This document shows positions 16,846 to 25,622 of a stretch of DNA of 64,000 bases, piece after piece. A program made the translations under genes and the position numbers. The stretch covers positions 124,001 through 188,000 of the forward strand of contig NC_015944.1 of assembly GCF_000223905.1 (NCBI RefSeq). The letters run 5' to 3'. This DNA is from Haloarcula hispanica ATCC 33960 (lineage in GTDB: Archaea > Halobacteriota > Halobacteria > Halobacteriales > Haloarculaceae). Numbering within the stretch: the first letter of the stretch is position 1; each line of letters starts with the position of its first letter. Below the pieces are notes generated by a model. That model was not told the origin of the DNA. It made no database searches and saw only the letters and a program-made list of their open reading frames with translations.

Positions 16846-19240
16846 ATCCACCATCCACGACAGTATCGACACCGCAGCGACCACCGTCGGCTCCCTCTGG
16901 CCCATCCACTCGTTCGTGACAGCAAACCCCCTCACGGGGTTCGAGGACCAGCCGTTCAGTGAGGCAGTCACGCAGGCAGCCGACCTGTTGGGCGGCCGTG
17001 GCTACCCCAGCGCGGAGACGTTCCGTGCGGCGCTACAACACGGCCAGATAGACCCGGAGATTCTCGACGCGGAACTCTCCGAGGCCGGCTACGAGAACGA
17101 CCCCGAGGTACTGCTCGACCGGATGGCCACAGCGACCGATGCCTCGAAAAGCGATTCCGACACCGCCACCGACCGCGTCGACCAGGTGCTGACGAAGTGG
17201 CTGTCGACGTTCCTCGACGAGGGGAGCGCCCACTGGTCGATGCCGAACCGCGAAGCGGGATTCTACACAGCTTTCCGCGGAGTGGCTGAGCACGACAGCG
17301 AAATCCCCGACGAGGGAATTATTACTGATCTGCCCGAAACGCCGACTGCGGCCATCGAAGCGGTGCTCGCACCGTACCCGGTGAGTCAGTGGGTGCCGGT
17401 TTTCGAGGAGCAACTGACCGCCCTCCCGGGCTGGACAGGACTCATCAAGCAGCGTGCCGACGACGGGGGCGTGTGGCAGTCGGCGTACCCGATTTCACTG
17501 GCGGGGTACCTCGCGGCGCGTCTGGCCCTGCTAGATGCCGTCGGTGCTGATATCGCCCCCTCGAACGACAGCATCGACCCGGACCCGGCCGCCGAACTCG
17601 CCGGGGCGTTCCTGCGCGCCTGGGAGGCGACCTACCGCGGCGACCTCGTCGAGACCGTCGCCGCGGAGAGCCAGTCGCTCGCCGACAGTGACAAATCGGG
17701 CTGCCCGGACGCACAGATGGTCTTCTGTATCGACACGCGCTCGGAGATCATCCGCCGTCACATCGAGGCCGCGGGCGACTACGAGACCCATGGGTACGCC
17801 GGTTTCTTCGGGATCCCGATGGAGTACCAGGGATACGACACCGACGTGTCTGTCAATGCCTGTCCACCGATTCTCGACCCGCAGCACCACGTCACCGACG
17901 TGCCGACCGACGACGACACCCAGGCGAGCCACGACCGCTTGTCGGGCATCCGTGAGACCGCCGACGAAATCATCGAAACGGTAGAGGCCAACGCCGCCAC
18001 AGCTTACGGCTACGTCGAGACTGCCGGGAGCGGGTACGGCCTCGCGCTCGCAGCCCGCACCCTCGTCCCCGGGCGCGTGCATGACCTGTTCGATGCGGTC
18101 GACGACTCGGTACCCGATGAACACGAGTTCTGTGACCCGCTCGTCCACCACCAGCACACCTACGCCGGTGACCTGCCGGTGGGACTGACCACCGACGAGA
18201 AAGTCGAGTACGCCGCCACCGCGTTCGACCTGATGGGCTGGGAGACGTTCAGCCGCCTCGTCGTCTTCACCGGGCATGCCAGTGAGACGACCAACAATCC
18301 CTACGATTCGAGTCTGGACTGTGGGGCCTGCGCCGGAAATCCCGGCGGCCCGAACGCCCGCGTGCTGGCGAAAATCTGCAACGACGACGAGGTCAGGGCC
18401 GCGCTCCGCGACCGCGGTTTCGAAATCCCCGAAGACACCGTCTTCCTCGCTGGCGAACACAACACGACGACTGACGAGGTGGAACTGTACGACAGCGACG
18501 TACCCGAGAGCCACGCTGCCGATCTCGACCAGTTGCGCGCCGACCTCGCCACTGCCCGCGAGAACGCGGCCGCCGAGCGTGCCGAGTCCATGGGTGCCGA
18601 CACCTCATCAGGGGTCACCGAGACGGAGCGCCGCGCCGCCGACTGGGCCGAGACCCGCCCCGAGTGGGGCCTGGCCGGCAACGCCGGCTTCGTCGTCGGC
18701 CCCCGCGAACTGACGAGTGATGTCGACCTCGGCGGCCGCGCGTTCCTCCACTCCTACGACTGGTCGACTGACGCTGACGGCGAGGCGCTGGAAGCGATAC
18801 TCACCGGCCCGATGGTCGTCACGCAGTGGATCAACACCCAGTACTACTTCTCGACGGTCGACAACGCCGTCTACGGGAGCGGCTCGAAGGTGACCCACAA
18901 CCCCGTCGGCAACGTCGGCGTCTACCAGGGCAACGGCGGCGACCTGATGACCGGCCTGCCGCTCCAGTCGCTGATGGCGGCCGACGACGACCCGTACCAC
19001 CAGCCGCTCCGCCTCTCGACGGTCATCCACGCTCCGGTCGACCGCGTCAACGGCGTCCTCGCTGAACACCCGGAACTGGCAGACCTACTCGACAACAACT
19101 GGCTCTCGTTGACAGTCGTCGATCCCACGCAGGACCACCGTGCCTTCGAGTACGAGCGTGACCTAGAGTGGTCGCCGGTGTCTGACCTGTCAGAAGCTGA
19201 AGCGACGGAACCGTTCGCACCCGCGGCCGCAAACGACTAA
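16835..19240 (+). CDS. dabA: DabA (DUF2309) zinc protein of inorganic-carbon accumulation complex
   Basis: The 801-residue cytoplasmic-side protein of the DAB complex is thought to hydrate CO2 vectorially to bicarbonate through a beta-carbonic-anhydrase-like site. The expected residues are all present: C298 and D300 in VFCIDTRSE, H481 in TGHASETTNNPY and C496 in SLDCGACAGN. The H-to-C spacing of 15 matches the studied bacterial protein. The 11-bp overlap with dabB argues for a translated pair. A T-run just after the stop (about 19273-19277) may end the transcript. In a presumed heterotroph the role would be anaplerotic bicarbonate supply. Confidence 0.93.
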   Translation: MSTESTIHDSIDTAATTVGSLWPIHSFVTANPLTGFEDQPFSEAVTQAADLLGGRGYPSAETFRAALQHGQIDPEILDAELSEAGYENDPEVLLDRMATATDASKSDSDTATDRVDQVLTKWLSTFLDEGSAHWSMPNREAGFYTAFRGVAEHDSEIPDEGIITDLPETPTAAIEAVLAPYPVSQWVPVFEEQLTALPGWTGLIKQRADDGGVWQSAYPISLAGYLAARLALLDAVGADIAPSNDSIDPDPAAELAGAFLRAWEATYRGDLVETVAAESQSLADSDKSGCPDAQMVFCIDTRSEIIRRHIEAAGDYETHGYAGFFGIPMEYQGYDTDVSVNACPPILDPQHHVTDVPTDDDTQASHDRLSGIRETADEIIETVEANAATAYGYVETAGSGYGLALAARTLVPGRVHDLFDAVDDSVPDEHEFCDPLVHHQHTYAGDLPVGLTTDEKVEYAATAFDLMGWETFSRLVVFTGHASETTNNPYDSSLDCGACAGNPGGPNARVLAKICNDDEVRAALRDRGFEIPEDTVFLAGEHNTTTDEVELYDSDVPESHAADLDQLRADLATARENAAAERAESMGADTSSGVTETERRAADWAETRPEWGLAGNAGFVVGPRELTSDVDLGGRAFLHSYDWSTDADGEALEAILTGPMVVTQWINTQYYFSTVDNAVYGSGSKVTHNPVGNVGVYQGNGGDLMTGLPLQSLMAADDDPYHQPLRLSTVIHAPVDRVNGVLAEHPELADLLDNNWLSLTVVDPTQDHRAFEYERDLEWSPVSDLSEAEATEPFAPAAAND

Positions 19241-19502
19241 GCTGGCCCGAACAGCCGGTATCTGGAACTGCTGGCACACTAACTTTTTGAACTTATATAA
19301 AAGACACTCAAAATAGAAAACCACTCCAAAATAACCCTATCTATGTAATTTGTCTACAATCAGAAATAGATACTTCCATATATGGTAAATAGTGGTGTAA
19401 ACAACGCAAATAGAGACTATCAAGCGAATATTTAGTGGCATAAACTGGACTTTTGATAGTATAACACAGAACTCCGTTTACATCCCACGCCAATAGAGAG
19501 AG

Positions 19503-20531
19503 TCAGCGCGGTGTGAGCCCGACACCGTCTGCGAGCAACTCGTGGGAGCGGAGCGCGTCAGCGTGGTCGCCGACGACGTGCTGGATCATCACCTCATCGA
19601 CTCCGACACGATCAGACAGCTGTTCGAGAAGGTTATTGAGCGTTTCCGGGCTCCCGGAGATCGCTCGTGGCCACTCACCGGCATCCAGCGTGGCGGGCGT
19701 CGGTTCGGGCACCGCTCCGAGTTCGTCGATCGCTTCCTCGACAGATGGAGTCGTGCCAACGACCCCTCGCTCCATCCGCTTGAACGACGCTTCGGCCACG
19801 GCGCGGAGCCGCGCCGCTTCCGCGTCGGTCTCGGCACAGACCGCGTTCACTGCGACCATCCCCTGTGGCTCGTCGACGCCGCCGGCCAACTCCGACGATT
19901 CGAAGTGGGTTCGGTATTCCTCGAAGGAACGGGTGGCTAACCCCGGTCGGATGAACGCGGCGAAACAGTAGCGCAGACCAAGCTCGCCGGCCAGTGCGGC
20001 GCTCGACGGGCTCGACCCGAGAACCCACGGCACAGGCGTCTCCGCATCTGAACGAGGGATTTCCAGATCACTGTACGCGTGTCCGTCCGGGTAGCTGTCG
20101 TAGAGGTGCGAAACGACGGCTTCGATTTTTTCGGCGTGGTCTTCGTCGGGGTTCCGGACGCGGCGGTCCGTCCCGAGCGCGCGGTCCACGGCCGGAGACC
20201 CGTTTGCCCGCCCAAGCCCCGCGTCGATTCGTCCGGGAGCAAGGCCATCGAGGGAGCCGAACAGTTCTGCGACTTTGAACGGGCTGTAGTGGTTGAGGAG
20301 GACCGCACCCGACCCGAGCCGAATGGAGTCGGTTTCGGCGGCGAGGTTGCCGAGCAGTACCTCGGGTGTTGTTCCGGCGAGCTTGTTTCCCATCCCGTGG
20401 TGTTCCGCCACCCAGAACCGGGAATAGCCGAGGCGTTCGGCCTGCTGGGCCGCGTCGACGGTGTTCGAATACGCGTCAGCCGCAGTTCCGTCATTCGGGA
20501 CCGGAGAGAGATCGACGATTGAGAGGTCCAT
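19503..20531 (-). CDS. LLM-class flavin-dependent monooxygenase
   Basis: The 342-residue protein is a bacterial-luciferase-like TIM-barrel enzyme that would use reduced flavin and oxygen. Signs are LSIVDLSPVPNDGTAADAYSNT at the start, RFWVAEHHGM, LGSGAVLLNHYSPFKVAE, FGSLDGLAPGRIDAGLGRA and the C-terminal PETLNNLLEQ. The group resembles MsnO8/YhbW-type members, whose substrates are mostly unknown. The ATG at 20531 matches the family start. It is a single gene with AT-rich DNA on both sides. Confidence 0.9.
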   Translation of the reverse strand: MDLSIVDLSPVPNDGTAADAYSNTVDAAQQAERLGYSRFWVAEHHGMGNKLAGTTPEVLLGNLAAETDSIRLGSGAVLLNHYSPFKVAELFGSLDGLAPGRIDAGLGRANGSPAVDRALGTDRRVRNPDEDHAEKIEAVVSHLYDSYPDGHAYSDLEIPRSDAETPVPWVLGSSPSSAALAGELGLRYCFAAFIRPGLATRSFEEYRTHFESSELAGGVDEPQGMVAVNAVCAETDAEAARLRAVAEASFKRMERGVVGTTPSVEEAIDELGAVPEPTPATLDAGEWPRAISGSPETLNNLLEQLSDRVGVDEVMIQHVVGDHADALRSHELLADGVGLTPR

Positions 20532-20963
20532 ATCCGCCCACAACGGTGGCGAGGTTTAACCGTTCGGCTACTCACAGTGCGTGAGTATCTCACTCGGGCA
20601 CGCCGCTCTGATGGAACGTCCCACCCGGATATAACTGATATCTAGAAAAAGCAATAGTTTCATGCAATACTATAATAAACAGAATATCTCACTTCGCTAT
20701 ACTGGCTATTTCTGGGCAGTGTGAAGGTCGGAGAATTATATCTCTCGGGCACCTGCCGAAACCCTCCGGATCCCAAATACATGGGCCTCAAGCGCTATGA
20801 GGCCGTACATTCAGATAATATACCGCCTCATTAATTGTTTCAGAATCGCGTCACGGGGTCGTGCGTACAACGGGCCTGCTGAAATTACTACCAATATTCA
20901 GAAATACCTGTATATCTATCATATCGCGCTTTTTCCGGGACAGTCTTCTCAATGCAGTGCCGG
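20532..20963. other. Intergenic AT-rich stretch with a strong hairpin
   Basis: I see no gene in these 432 bases. GGCCTCA (20784-20790) and TGAGGCC (20798-20804) form perfect 7-bp arms around a 7-nt loop, without a T-run on either side. It may be an RNA structure in the trailer of the dehydrogenase gene or in a small RNA, or a protein site. Confidence 0.4.
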
Positions 20964-21995
20964 TTACGAATCAAGTGATATCATGCCCTTGACCACAGTC
21001 GGCTCCATCGCTCGGCGGAACGCGTCGTCGATATCTTCGAGTTCGGATTCGAAGTCGATGATTCCCTCAACGTCGACTTCGCCGTCGGCCAACAGGTCGA
21101 CAGCCGCGTCATAGGTGTTCTTGTACCGGAACGAGCCGTGGACGTCGACCTCGTTGTCGATGAGTTCCAGCACGTCGATTGGGACCTCCGCTTCGCTGGC
21201 GAGTCCGACCAGAACGACCGTGCCGCCCCGACGGACCACGTCGATTGTCGACTTGATCGACGGCTCCGCGCCGGAGGCTTCGACGACCACATCAGCACCG
21301 ACGCCGTCCGTGTACTCGGCGACCGCCGCATCGAGATCCGTTTCGGTAACGTTGACGGTCAGGTCCGCTCCCCGTTCTTCGGCGAAGGTCAGCTTTTCGT
21401 CGACGACATCGGTCAGTATTACGTCCGTCGCGCCCGCGGCACGCGCGGCCTCCAGCACCATCAGCCCAATCGGCCCGGCGCCGGTTATCAGCACTGTATC
21501 CCCGGTTCCGACGCTGCCGCGGCGGCAGGCGTGGATGCCGACCGAAAGCGGCTCGCACAGTGCCCCTTCAGCAGTGGAAACGGCCTCCGGGAGCGTGTAG
21601 GCGAAGTCGGCCGGCCACGAGACGTACTCCGTGAACGCGCCGTCGTGTGGCGGCGTCGCCATGAACGTCACTTCCTCACAGAGGTGGTAGTCGCCGCGCT
21701 TGCAGTGGGCACAGCGCCGGCACGGAACACCGGGTTCGAGCGCGACCCGGTCGCCCGGTTCGTGGTGGGTAACGTTCTCGCCCACTTCGACGACTTCACC
21801 GGCGCTCTCGTGTCCGAGGACGAGCGGGTCTTCGACGACGTAGTCGCCGATACGACCGTGTTCGTAGTAGTGGACGTCGGAGCCACAGATCCCAACGTCG
21901 CGAACGGCAACGAGTACGTCGTCGGGCCCGGGCGACGGTCTGGGACGGTCCTCCAGTTCGAACTCATTTGGTTCTACCAGTACAGCAGTTCGCAT
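20964..21995 (-). CDS. Zinc-dependent MDR polyol/sugar dehydrogenase
   Basis: The 343-residue medium-chain dehydrogenase is of the sorbitol/xylitol-dehydrogenase type and oxidises a polyol to a ketose, or a sugar to a lactone, with NAD(P). It has the catalytic-zinc Cys in GICGSDVHYY, GHE-type HESAGEVVEVG, four structural-zinc cysteines in PCRRCAHCKRGDYHLC, and a Rossmann loop GAGPIGLMVLEAA. The start at 21995 fits the family. It lies 69 bp after the dehydratase gene on the same strand and is likely co-transcribed with it. Substrate not known. Confidence 0.88.
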   Translation of the reverse strand: MRTAVLVEPNEFELEDRPRPSPGPDDVLVAVRDVGICGSDVHYYEHGRIGDYVVEDPLVLGHESAGEVVEVGENVTHHEPGDRVALEPGVPCRRCAHCKRGDYHLCEEVTFMATPPHDGAFTEYVSWPADFAYTLPEAVSTAEGALCEPLSVGIHACRRGSVGTGDTVLITGAGPIGLMVLEAARAAGATDVILTDVVDEKLTFAEERGADLTVNVTETDLDAAVAEYTDGVGADVVVEASGAEPSIKSTIDVVRRGGTVVLVGLASEAEVPIDVLELIDNEVDVHGSFRYKNTYDAAVDLLADGEVDVEGIIDFESELEDIDDAFRRAMEPTVVKGMISLDS

Positions 21996-22064
21996 ACCTG
22001 TTGGCACGGAACAGAGCCATAAAAATACACAGGGTGGGCCGCCCCATTGGGTTGCCGTGTCCAG

Positions 22065-23216
22065 CTACCACTCCGCGACGCTCCCGTCCTCGTGGTGCCA
22101 TACCGGGTTGTACCAGTTGACCTCTGTCTGTGCCAGTTCGCGGATGAGAGTCTCGTCGAGATCGATACCAAGTCCGGGGCCGGTCGGCCGTTTGACGTAG
22201 CCGTCTTCGAACTGGAACGTCTTCGGGTCCTCCAGGACCTTGAGTCGCTGGCTCGTCGTCGGGTCGTGTAGATCGAGGTCCTGTTCGTGCAGCACGACGT
22301 TCTGGGCGCAGAACCCGACCTGCAGGCTCGCCGCGAACGCGACGGGGCCGAGCGGACAGTGTGGAACGACGGCTACGTCGAACGCTTCCGCCATCGACGC
22401 GACCTTGCGCATCTCGCTGATGCCACCGACGTGGGTCACGTCGGGCTGGAGTATCGACACCCCGTCGTCAACGAGGAGGCGCTTGAAGTCATAACGCGAA
22501 TAAAACCGTTCGCCAGTCGCTATCGGAACAGTCGTCCGCTCGGCGATACTGGCAAACGAGTCGTCGTGTTCGGGGAGCAGCGGCTGGTCGATGAACATCA
22601 GATCGAACTGTTCGAGTCGCTCGACGAGATCCGCGGCCATCGGTTTCGAGACGCGGCCGTGGAAGTCGACTCCGACGAGGGCGTCGTCACCGACGGCGTC
22701 ACGGATTGCAGCCACACGCTCAACCGCATGATCGACAGCGTTCGGCGTCTCAATCGGCCGAAACTCCCGGGCGAAATTGAACTTGAACGCTCTGTAGCCG
22801 CGTTCTCGGTCCTCTTTCGCGGCCGCGGCCACGTCTTGCGGATCATCGCCACCGAGCCACTGGTAGACGAGTAGCTTATCGCGGACGTGCCCGCCGAGTA
22901 GTTCGTGCACCGGTGCGCCGTAGTGCCGCCCCTTGATGTCCCAGAGCGCGTGGTCGATGCCCGCGAGCGCGCTCATGAGTATCGGCCCGCCGCGGAAGTA
23001 CCCGCTCTGATAGAGCTTCCGCCAGTGATACTCGGTTCGAAGTGGGTCGGCCCCAAGGAGATACGCCTCGATAAGCTCGGTAACAGCGGCACGGACTGTC
23101 TCCAACCGGCCCTGAACGATGGGCTCGCCCCAGCCGACGATCCCCTCGTCAGTCTCCAGTTTAAGAAGCAACCACCGCGGCGGCACGGCGAACAGTTCGA
23201 AGTCGGTGATTTGCAT
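22065..23216 (-). CDS. dgoD: D-galactonate dehydratase family protein
   Basis: The 383-residue enolase-superfamily enzyme dehydrates an aldonate to the 2-keto-3-deoxy acid. Similarity to bacterial DgoD runs end to end: FELFAVPPRWLLLKLETDEG, GYFRGGPILMSALAGIDHALWDIKG, VGVDFHGRVSKPMA (metal ligand D184), ATGERFYSRYDFK (third ligand Glu), APHCPLGP-type VPHCPLGP and the ending HEDGSVAEW. At the second metal-ligand position the sequence is FIDQP, so D210 replaces the usual Glu. The ATG at 23216 is the family start. Galactonate or a related deoxy-aldonate is the likely substrate. Confidence 0.9.
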   Translation of the reverse strand: MQITDFELFAVPPRWLLLKLETDEGIVGWGEPIVQGRLETVRAAVTELIEAYLLGADPLRTEYHWRKLYQSGYFRGGPILMSALAGIDHALWDIKGRHYGAPVHELLGGHVRDKLLVYQWLGGDDPQDVAAAAKEDRERGYRAFKFNFAREFRPIETPNAVDHAVERVAAIRDAVGDDALVGVDFHGRVSKPMAADLVERLEQFDLMFIDQPLLPEHDDSFASIAERTTVPIATGERFYSRYDFKRLLVDDGVSILQPDVTHVGGISEMRKVASMAEAFDVAVVPHCPLGPVAFAASLQVGFCAQNVVLHEQDLDLHDPTTSQRLKVLEDPKTFQFEDGYVKRPTGPGLGIDLDETLIRELAQTEVNWYNPVWHHEDGSVAEW

Positions 23217-23256
23217 AGCTATGTTATCTGCGAGGGAGTACTTGTAATGACTGGCT

Positions 23257-23268
23257 GCCGATATCGGC
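23257..23268. promoter_or_regulatory. 12-bp palindrome between dgoD-type and SDR genes
   Basis: GCCGATATCGGC is perfectly symmetric and sits in the 120-bp divergent region, 41 bp from the dehydratase start and 69 bp from the SDR start. It is a candidate shared operator. Confidence 0.35.
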
Positions 23269-23336
23269 CCGACAAAGACTGTAACAAAAATAGGCGTACA
23301 TTTATGCTGGAGGCTACCGGAGCACCAAGCGTACGC

Positions 23337-24110
23337 ATGAGTGTAGTTGACAGCTTCTCCCTCGACGGAGAGACAGCTATCGTCACCGGTGCGGCGCAGG
23401 GTCTCGGCAAACAGATGGCGACCGGGCTCACCGAGATGGGGGCCGACGTGGCTATCGCGGACGTGAACATCGAGAAAGCGGAACGGACGGCCGCAGAACT
23501 CGACGGTCAAACGGACGTCGTCGCGACGGAGGTCGACGTGACGGACGAAGCCTCGGTCGAGGCGATGGTCGAAGACGTGACCGACCGCCTCGGACCGATT
23601 GACGTACTGGTCAACAATGCCGGGATCGTCGAGAACTCCCCTGCGGAGGAGACGAGCATCGAGTCATGGCGGCGGGTCGTATCGGTCAACCTCGACGGTG
23701 TCTTTCTCTGTGCCAAACACGTCGGCCAGCAGATGCTCGAACGGGGCGAGGGCCGCATCGTCAACGTCTCCTCGATGTCAGGCTTCGACGTGAACGTCCC
23801 GCAGAAACAGGCCAGCTACAACACGACGAAAGCCGGCGTCAGGATGCTGACCCAGTCACTGGCGGTCGAGTGGGGCGAGCAGGGCGTCCGCGTCAACGCT
23901 ATTGCGCCCGGCTACATGCGGACCGAACTCGTCGACGAAGTGCTCGAAGAGAGCCCCGAGATGGAAGAAACGTGGCTCGAGAACACGCCGATGGGCCGAC
24001 TCGGTCGACCGGAGGAACTGAAAGAACTCGTCGTCTACCTCGCGTCGGACGCGTCGTCGTACATGACGGGGTCGACCGTCGTGATGGACGGCGGCTACAC
24101 CTCGCGGTGA
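23337..24110 (+). CDS. SDR-family polyol/sugar dehydrogenase
   Basis: The 257-residue short-chain dehydrogenase has the cofactor loop TGAAQGLGKQMA, an aspartate after strand 2 (ADVNIEKAE) that favours NAD, NNAGI, and the catalytic Ser-Tyr-Lys set in NVSSMSG and SYNTTKAG. The family end GSTVVMDGGYTSR is also present. I start at 23337. An ATG at 23304 in frame is less likely because the added residues are not family-like. It is divergent from the dehydratase and ends 4 bp from the convergent kinase stop. Ketose/polyol or sugar/lactone conversion is likely. Confidence 0.88.
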   Translation: MSVVDSFSLDGETAIVTGAAQGLGKQMATGLTEMGADVAIADVNIEKAERTAAELDGQTDVVATEVDVTDEASVEAMVEDVTDRLGPIDVLVNNAGIVENSPAEETSIESWRRVVSVNLDGVFLCAKHVGQQMLERGEGRIVNVSSMSGFDVNVPQKQASYNTTKAGVRMLTQSLAVEWGEQGVRVNAIAPGYMRTELVDEVLEESPEMEETWLENTPMGRLGRPEELKELVVYLASDASSYMTGSTVVMDGGYTSR

Positions 24111-24114
24111 GGTG

Positions 24115-25590
24115 TCAGGCCTCGGGCGACGAGGCGTCGGTCAGTGCGGCCAACCGGTCTTTTACGTCGGCCCACTCGCCAGCGGTACCCGGTTCGTATG
24201 TCGTCGTCTCGAACGCCGATTCGACCAACTGCCGCCCGGTTTCGATGTCAGAAACCGTTCCGGCGGCGACGGCCTGTGTGAGGACGTTGCCGACAGCCGT
24301 CGCCTCGACTGGGCCAGTCGACACTGGGCGGTTGGTGGCGTCGGCCAGTAGCTGACAGAACAGCTCGTTTCTAACACCGCCGCCACCGAGCACGATATGC
24401 GATGGCGGGTCGTCGACGACTGCCGCGAGCGCGTCGAGTTCCAGCGCCGTTTTCGCCGCCAGGCTGTCGAGGAGACAGCGGACGATGCTGCCCTGCCCCG
24501 TCGGGACGGGCTGGTCCGTTCGGCGGCAGTAGGCCCGGATCTGCTCGGGCATCGGCTCGTCGATGCCGAACGTCTCGGCATCCGTATCGACGAGTGCGGC
24601 CCGTGGCGGGGCCTCCTCGGCGGCCGACAACAGCGTCTCGTACTCCAGCGGTTCGCCCGCTTCGCGCCACGCTTTGCGGCATTCTTCGAGCATGAAGAAG
24701 CCGTTGATGTTCTTCAGGAGCCGGACGGACCCGTCGACGCCGAGTTCGTTCGAGACGGCCTGTTCGAAGGCGGCGTCCGTCCGCACCGGGTCGTCGCGCT
24801 CGACGCCGAGGACGAACCACGACCCGGTGTTGAGGAACGCGGCGTCCTCGAAGAGCGGGAGGCCGGCGACGGCCGCCGCCGTGTCGTGGCTCGCCGGCGT
24901 CACTATTTCCGGCGGCGAAGACAACCCCGAGACGACGTCGTCATCGACCGCCCCGAGACATTGTCCGGGTTCAGACAGCGGCGGGAGCAGGTCAGTCGGC
25001 ACCGACAGCTCTTCGAGCAGGTCGGTGGCCCACGTTCGTTCCTCGGGATCGACCATCTGCGTGGTCGAGGCAATCGTCACCTCGCCCGCCGGCACCCCTC
25101 CAATCCGTGCGGACAGGAGCTGTGGCATCATGAGCAGGCCGTCGGTTTCTTCGAGGCGTTCGGGCTCCCGCTCAGCGATGGTGTGGAGCTGCCACAGTGT
25201 GTTCGGCGTGTTCCAGTTCGTAATGCCGGTCGCGTCGAACAGCCGCCGCTTGCCGACGGCCTCGAACACTTGCTCGCGTGTGGCCGTCGACTCGGGGTCG
25301 CGGTAGGAGACCGGGTCCCGGAGCAGTTCGCCGTCGGCCAGGAGTCCGAAGTCGAGCCCCCAGGTGTCGATACCGACCGTGTCGAGGCCGTCGGCGCGGT
25401 CGTCGGCCGCACTGAGCCCGTCGCCGATGTGGTCGACCAGCGCGTCGACGTCCCAGACGTAGCGGCCGTCCCGTTCGACGGGTCGGTTGTCGAACCGGTG
25501 GACCTCCTGTACCGCGAACGAGGACTCGGTCACCTCGCCGAGGAACACCGTCCCGCCGCTCGCTCCGATGTCGATTGCGACGTGGTTCAT
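24115..25590 (-). CDS. rhaB: Rhamnulokinase-type FGGY kinase
   Basis: The 491-residue FGGY carbohydrate kinase phosphorylates a ketose at C1. It follows bacterial RhaB closely: AIDIGASGGTVFLGEV at the start, DTWGLDFGLLADGELLRDPVSYRD, NTPNTLWQL, LLMMPQLLSARIGG, ASHDTAAAVAGLPL and LGGGGVRNELFCQLLADA near the end. Together with the adjacent aldolase it forms a kinase-aldolase pair, as for L-rhamnulose or L-fuculose. No rhamnose or fucose isomerase is in the window, so the ketose could come from polyol oxidation. Substrate is inferred. Confidence 0.85.
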   Translation of the reverse strand: MNHVAIDIGASGGTVFLGEVTESSFAVQEVHRFDNRPVERDGRYVWDVDALVDHIGDGLSAADDRADGLDTVGIDTWGLDFGLLADGELLRDPVSYRDPESTATREQVFEAVGKRRLFDATGITNWNTPNTLWQLHTIAEREPERLEETDGLLMMPQLLSARIGGVPAGEVTIASTTQMVDPEERTWATDLLEELSVPTDLLPPLSEPGQCLGAVDDDVVSGLSSPPEIVTPASHDTAAAVAGLPLFEDAAFLNTGSWFVLGVERDDPVRTDAAFEQAVSNELGVDGSVRLLKNINGFFMLEECRKAWREAGEPLEYETLLSAAEEAPPRAALVDTDAETFGIDEPMPEQIRAYCRRTDQPVPTGQGSIVRCLLDSLAAKTALELDALAAVVDDPPSHIVLGGGGVRNELFCQLLADATNRPVSTGPVEATAVGNVLTQAVAAGTVSDIETGRQLVESAFETTTYEPGTAGEWADVKDRLAALTDASSPEA

Positions 25591-25622
25591 GGGATGCTCT
25601 CAGGTGTGGTTCGCACGAGTGG

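Noticed and set aside
15847-16971. Long minus-strand open frame opposite dabB
   Set aside because: Its translation is rich in Arg, His and repeats, and lacks family signs. The plus strand holds a clear membrane protein.
17531-18514. Minus-strand frame of 327 codons inside dabA
   Set aside because: It is antisense to the conserved zinc-site region of DabA and shows only codon-bias periodicity.
22905-23336. N-terminal extension of the SDR gene
   Set aside because: The frame is open upstream, but the sequence is antisense to the dehydratase gene and the SDR fold starts at 23337.
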